This document shows, piece by piece, positions 60,440-64,000 of a DNA stretch of 64,000 nt (the first letter of the stretch is position 1; each line of letters begins with the position of its first letter). The notes beneath the pieces were generated by a model. It made no database searches. It was not told the DNA's origin and was given only the letters and a program-made list of their open reading frames with translations. This stretch comes from an uncultured Hungatella sp. GTDB lineage: Bacteria > Bacillota > Clostridia > Lachnospirales > Lachnospiraceae. The stretch is taken from the NCBI GenBank assembly GCA_910585435.1, contig CAJUEJ010000006.1, forward strand, positions 62,001-126,000, in the 5' to 3' direction. Position numbers and translations under genes: made by a program.

Positions 60440-60518
60440 AATACACCTTCTCCTTAACCTTAAGAAAGAATTAATGTTCCGGTGTATTATATTGTGCTGC
60501 ATTATCAACGTGCTGCAT
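60440..60518 (-). promoter_or_regulatory. Promoter region of the nine-gene ureide/nucleoside operon
   Basis: A minus-strand TATAAT lies at 60491-60486. It overlaps one arm of the inverted repeat AATACACC/GGTGTATT (60440-60447 with 60481-60488). Upstream, GTGCTGCAT (plus-strand reading) is repeated at 60494-60502 and 60510-60518, 16 bp apart. Both are candidate sites for the YheO-like regulator encoded next door. Confidence 0.45.
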
Positions 60519-60569
60519 CGGCAGCCGGTTTTTGAAGGGAAACCGGCCTATTCAGTTTTTAATTTGTTT

Positions 60570-61232
60570 TCATTCATTTTTCTCTGCTGAAGCTTCATTT
60601 TTTATCATATCCAGGTAACTATACATAGTATATTTGGATATCCCTAAAAAGGACTGTATACGCTCCCCTGATTTCGTAATAAGAAAGGCACCTTTATCAT
60701 TGAGATATTTTAAAAACTGTATCTTTTCTTCCCGGTTCATGATGCAGGCAGGCTTTCCCACCAGCTTCTGCCCTTCCTGAAGCAGATATTCCAGAAGCTG
60801 ATTTACCTCTGTCACAAAGACCTCCTGGCGTTCTGCCGGCTCGATATCATAATGATTTAATTCTTTCAGGTAGCTTTCCATCTTGACAGTATCGGTAATA
60901 TCCGTATTTACACAGAGGCATCCTATAAGATCGCCCTGGTCATCTTTTATGTAAAGGGAAGATGAACGGAGAACCCGGTTGTCTTTCAGGCGGGTAATAT
61001 AATTAAAACGATTGCCGTCCTTCACGGTTCCCTGCAATACCTCAAGCCCCAGATTGCTTCCTGTACCCCCTATCTCCCTGTCTGTCACATGGCCGTTGCG
61101 GATGTCAATGATTGTATTGGCATAATCCTTTTTTAAATCATGGAGTACAATCTCCGTATAAGAGCCCAGCTGCTGCTCCAGCATATCCATCAGTTGCTTT
61201 AAAAACTCTTTTTCCTCATTTAAATTTTTCAT
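60570..61232 (-). CDS. YheO/DauR-like transcriptional regulator with PAS domain
   Basis: 220 residues: N-terminal YheO-type PAS domain (EIVLHDLKKDYANTIIDIRNG and GCLCVNTDITD) and a C-terminal helix-turn-helix (YLNDKGAFLITKSGERIQSF and GISKYTMYSYLD). This family includes DauR, which represses D-arginine catabolism. It lies upstream of, and in line with, the RidA operon and probably controls it by sensing a small nitrogen compound. Confidence 0.85.
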   Translation of the reverse strand: MKNLNEEKEFLKQLMDMLEQQLGSYTEIVLHDLKKDYANTIIDIRNGHVTDREIGGTGSNLGLEVLQGTVKDGNRFNYITRLKDNRVLRSSSLYIKDDQGDLIGCLCVNTDITDTVKMESYLKELNHYDIEPAERQEVFVTEVNQLLEYLLQEGQKLVGKPACIMNREEKIQFLKYLNDKGAFLITKSGERIQSFLGISKYTMYSYLDMIKNEASAEKNE

Positions 61233-61267
61233 TCTTCCTTTTTCCTTTTCTGACTAGATAATAACAT

Positions 61268-61443
61268 ACTTTTTGTAATCAGTAAAGACTTTTTGTAATG
61301 TTTTCAATATTTTGTATATTATATACAATTAATATGTTTATCTTTTGTATGATTTGCATAATTTTTTGTATGATTTTTTCTGCTTTCAAAACTTTTTGTT
61401 TTGTCTTTTCTCTTTACCCCCTTTTCGTTTCCTCACAAAAAGT
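61268..61443. repeat. Cluster of ACTTTTTGT boxes upstream of the YheO-like gene
   Basis: ACTTTTTGT occurs at 61268, 61288 and 61391 and in inverted form (ACAAAAAGT) at 61435-61443; the first two extend to ACTTTTTGTAAT, 20 bp apart. The region is very AT-rich and holds the promoter of the regulator gene. Probably autoregulatory boxes. Confidence 0.4.
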
Positions 61444-61500
61444 TAGAATATATCTTATTTTACACAAACCGTATTTTAAAGTCCAGCAAGAATTTTTTCA

Positions 61501-61635
61501 TTAACTTAGCCGTGACATCATGCTATCACGAAACAGGAAAGGGCAGCATCACTGCCGCCCTTCCTCTACTTAACGATTACCTGAGCCATCGTCTTTCGAC
61601 CCATCAGACACCGCCAATCCAGCTGATGGGTCTTC
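61501..61635. repeat. Decayed copy 3 of the toxin-antitoxin-like element
   Basis: Keeps the antisense promoter (TTAACT-N17-TATCAC, 61501-61529), the first hairpin (61541-61560) and the terminator-like stem GACCCATCAG/CTGATGGGTC (61598-61607 with 61623-61632). On the minus strand the end of the peptide frame is still legible (KEDPSAGLAVSDGSKDDGSG), but the membrane segment is absent. It lies directly behind the YtcJ-like gene stop codon. Confidence 0.65.
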
Positions 61636-61641
61636 CTTCTG

Positions 61642-63198
61642 CTATCCCAGCTTATCTCTAACTGCCTTTCCGTCTGCCATTACAAAACACAGCCTTCCTT
61701 TCCTGTTTTTGCCTCCTACAGGCGCCTCACTGTATCCCACCAGATCCGCCCGATATCCTGCCTCAATCCGGCCAATTTCATGCTCCCGGAACAGCTGATA
61801 GGCACCATTTTCTGTAAATGCCTTTACCATCTCATCTGCCGGAACCCTTTCTTCCTGGCAGTATCGTTCCGATGCCATCCTGATACCTGACACCGGATCT
61901 GGCACAGGGGTTACCGGGCTGTCACTGGAACCGGTAAGCATCATCCCCGCCCGGCGCAGGGACTCTGCCGGATACTCATTTTCCGTCCGTCTGCCAAGGC
62001 ACATGGCATCCATCCCATAGCTTTCTTCTCCCTGAGGAAACCAGTAGGGCTGAATGGCACCGATGAGCCCATACTCCCCCATCCTGTCCATATCCTCCCG
62101 GGACACTACCTGCAGATGGGTAATCACATGGCGGTTTTTTCTGGCTGAAGCATTGCGTCTCATGGCATAGATCAGTCCGTCTGCGGCAGCCCGCACCGCC
62201 CCGTCGCCGATGGCATGGATATGGATCTGATGTCCTGCCTCATCCACCATCTGACAGAACCTGCGAAGCCGCTCCTGCTCCCAGACACAGGCTCCCCGCC
62301 AGTCTGTCCCCTCATAAGGCTGTATCAGACAGGCGGTTCCATTTTCCAGAACCCCGTCCATATAAATCTTCACTGTATGAACCCGGAGATGCTCTGTCTC
62401 ATATTCTTTCAATCTGGCAAAACGGAGCTCTGTCTGCGCCAGGTCTTCATAGGGCTGAACCGTCAGGGCAAGATTGATCTTCAGCTTCAGCCTGCCTTCC
62501 AGATCCAGCTGGCGCAGTACCTTCCACTCCCTGTCTCCGTTGCCGCCCAGAAACATCAGCGTCTGAACCGCTGTGATCCCCAGATCCAGAAGCTTCTCCT
62601 GATAGTGCAGGATCGCTGTCTCCATCTGATCCTCCGGAAAAGCCATCTCTTCCAGCCTGGCTGTCAGCTGAAAAATATCCTTCTCCTTGACAATTCCATG
62701 ACAGTCCGGCTCCACCTGGATTCCTGCCCAGGCTATCTTCTCCAGCGCACAGGAATTGCACATGCAGCTGTGATAATCATCAGAAAACAAAAGAACTGGA
62801 GTTTTCCCATATTGCTTTTCCAGCCATGCCGTCAGCCTTTCATAGCCCTCTTTCTCCAGCACAGGCGCATTCCAGCCAAATCCCCGAATCCACCCGTCTT
62901 TGTCTCTGCATTCTCCCAGAATCCGGATGTAATCATCCGTGTTTCGTCCTTTCTGAAGATCCGCCCCGTAAAGCTGAAACAGCAGGCTTCCGGGTATATG
63001 CAGATGGCTGTCAATCCATCCCGGAAACAAAACTGCTCCTTTTAAGTCCATAATCTTACCGGCCCCTTCCAGAAGTTCCGGACAGAAACCTTCCTTTACA
63101 GTCTCAATATAACCATCCCTTACGGTTATGGTCGCCTCTCTTATCAGATTTCCTCTGCTCCATATTTGCCCATGACACAACGCCACTAGCTTACTCAC
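61642..63198 (-). CDS. YtcJ-like amidohydrolase family protein
   Basis: 518-residue metal-dependent hydrolase of the amidohydrolase 3 (YtcJ) group. Metal ligands appear in PGWIDSHLHIPGS, HIHAIGDGAVRAA, VITHLQVVS and LTGSSDSPVTPVPD. The GTG start at 63198 has an AGGTG site upstream. Substrates of this group are mostly unknown amides or ureas. It lies 14 bp behind the truncated membrane-anchored gene at the window edge. Confidence 0.88.
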   Translation of the reverse strand: MSKLVALCHGQIWSRGNLIREATITVRDGYIETVKEGFCPELLEGAGKIMDLKGAVLFPGWIDSHLHIPGSLLFQLYGADLQKGRNTDDYIRILGECRDKDGWIRGFGWNAPVLEKEGYERLTAWLEKQYGKTPVLLFSDDYHSCMCNSCALEKIAWAGIQVEPDCHGIVKEKDIFQLTARLEEMAFPEDQMETAILHYQEKLLDLGITAVQTLMFLGGNGDREWKVLRQLDLEGRLKLKINLALTVQPYEDLAQTELRFARLKEYETEHLRVHTVKIYMDGVLENGTACLIQPYEGTDWRGACVWEQERLRRFCQMVDEAGHQIHIHAIGDGAVRAAADGLIYAMRRNASARKNRHVITHLQVVSREDMDRMGEYGLIGAIQPYWFPQGEESYGMDAMCLGRRTENEYPAESLRRAGMMLTGSSDSPVTPVPDPVSGIRMASERYCQEERVPADEMVKAFTENGAYQLFREHEIGRIEAGYRADLVGYSEAPVGGKNRKGRLCFVMADGKAVRDKLG

Positions 63199-63212
63199 TT
63201 TTTATCACCTCA

Positions 63213-64000
63213 TCATTTCTGTGAAAATCTTCTCTCCATAAATCTCTTCTGCCTTCTCCTGAAAGCCACCCGGTACAGGATATAAAGGGTCAGACATCCT
63301 GCCGCGCCTCCCAGAGACGAAATAATATCCACAAGATTCCACTGGCCTCCCATCATATATCGAACCAAATCCGCAAACACAGGCAAAACCTGCATCATAG
63401 TAAGGAATAACAGCAGCAGATTCATCAGATCACCGTCCGCCTTCTCTGCCTCCGCCGTGTTAATGGCGATCATCTGCTCCAGCATTTCCCGACAGGTCTG
63501 ATAATTCTCTAACCCTTCTGCAATCCCGAACCGTTCCGCAATCTTTTTGAAAGAAATGCGTACTGTAGGGAAACGAAGCTTTTTAAAATTCACAAACAGG
63601 ACCGCACTGGCCGCCTCCTGGCTCAAGGAAAACAGCTTCTCCTGGCTTCCAGAGGAGTCTTCACGATACAGTCCCTCCCGAAACAAATCATAGGTCCGAT
63701 CTGACACCCGGGCGATAGCCGCCTCCTGCATCATAAGAAGCTCCAGAAAAAACAGCTCCACTGCCTCCAAATTCAGCCGTTCCGTTAATATTTCTCCCTT
63801 CATCTGGGATATCTCCAGCAGGCATCTGTCTGATGCATAGACCCTGGCAATGTCATACTGGGCAAAATTTTCCTGGCTCCACCGAACCAACTCCTCTCCC
63901 ATCAGATTCCCCATAGGCAACATTTCACATGCCAGGCAGTGAATAATCTCATCCTGCTCCATGGGGGAATAACTGAAAAGTATGGCCTTGGGGCTTCCGT
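63213..64000 (-). CDS. Membrane-anchored protein of unknown function, 3' part only
   Basis: The frame is open to the right edge; codons before the first ATG (63962) also read as protein (GSPKAILFSYSP), so the true start is outside the window. The visible 260 residues are mostly helical and acidic, with two hydrophobic segments near the C-terminus (LLLLFLTMMQVLPVF and LTLYILYRVAF) and a basic end (RRRQKRFMERRF). No family recognised. Confidence 0.65.
   Translation of the reverse strand, partial: GSPKAILFSYSPMEQDEIIHCLACEMLPMGNLMGEELVRWSQENFAQYDIARVYASDRCLLEISQMKGEILTERLNLEAVELFFLELLMMQEAAIARVSDRTYDLFREGLYREDSSGSQEKLFSLSQEAASAVLFVNFKKLRFPTVRISFKKIAERFGIAEGLENYQTCREMLEQMIAINTAEAEKADGDLMNLLLLFLTMMQVLPVFADLVRYMMGGQWNLVDIISSLGGAAGCLTLYILYRVAFRRRQKRFMERRFSQK

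Overview
The window looks like a chromosomal segment of a Gram-positive, low-to-mid GC anaerobe of the Clostridia, most likely Lachnospiraceae. The evidence is a CdaA/CdaR c-di-AMP module, an HPr with both His15 and Ser46, a tyrosine T-box riboswitch in front of tyrS, a CIRCE-like operator in front of a small heat-shock gene, AGGAGG-type ribosome binding sites throughout, and many PTS and ABC sugar systems. There is no tRNA, rRNA, CRISPR array, integrase or transposase gene. The assignment rests on gene content only.

Left part (1-12.6 kb): the start of a membrane-protein gene, then (all minus strand) two unknown membrane proteins, cdaA, cdaR, ptsH and ptsI. A MacAB-like efflux ABC operon follows, headed by a perfect palindromic operator. 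From 22.8 kb down to 10.2 kb runs one long minus-strand operon: a LevR-like regulator, a complete mannose-family PTS (IIA, IIB, IIC, IID), a Gfo/Idh/MocA oxidoreductase, a SIS isomerase, an unusual 640-residue protein that looks like a ProC-type reductase joined to an ATC-hydrolase-like domain, an M20 amidohydrolase, a transaldolase-type aldolase, and a second Enzyme I. It reads as a self-contained PTS pathway for an unidentified, probably nitrogen-containing sugar compound.

Middle (23-42.5 kb): a lipoprotein with an Agr-like two-component system, a decayed AAA/DUF4143 ATPase gene, then a carbohydrate ABC importer (binding protein and two permeases) with its own YesM/YesN two-component system. 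Between yesM and yesN lies about 620 nt of densely paired sequence with no credible gene, probably a structured RNA or an insertion. Next come a Fic protein, a GH88-type unsaturated glucuronyl hydrolase with a divergent AraC regulator, a chromate-transporter pair with a divergent LysR regulator, a cupin, and two co-transcribed proteins, one SseB-like.

Right part (42.8-64 kb): a plus-strand operon (FGGY kinase, galactitol-1-phosphate dehydrogenase-like, PfkB kinase, class II aldolase) that fits a hexitol/tagatose route without a PTS. Then tyrS with its T-box, a candidate type I toxin-antitoxin locus (57-residue hydrophobic peptide with a convergent antisense RNA promoter), a CIRCE-controlled Hsp20 gene, and a nine-gene operon (RidA, M20 peptidase, dihydropyrimidinase-like hydrolase, BMP-type nucleoside ABC importer, SDR, epimerase) preceded by a YheO-like regulator. 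Two decayed copies of the toxin-antitoxin element sit at 50.8 and 61.5 kb, directly behind other genes. The window ends in a YtcJ-like amidohydrolase and a truncated membrane-anchored protein.

Start codons were moved inward from the longest reading frame wherever a Shine-Dalgarno sequence supported it. All family assignments are from recognised motifs, without database searches.
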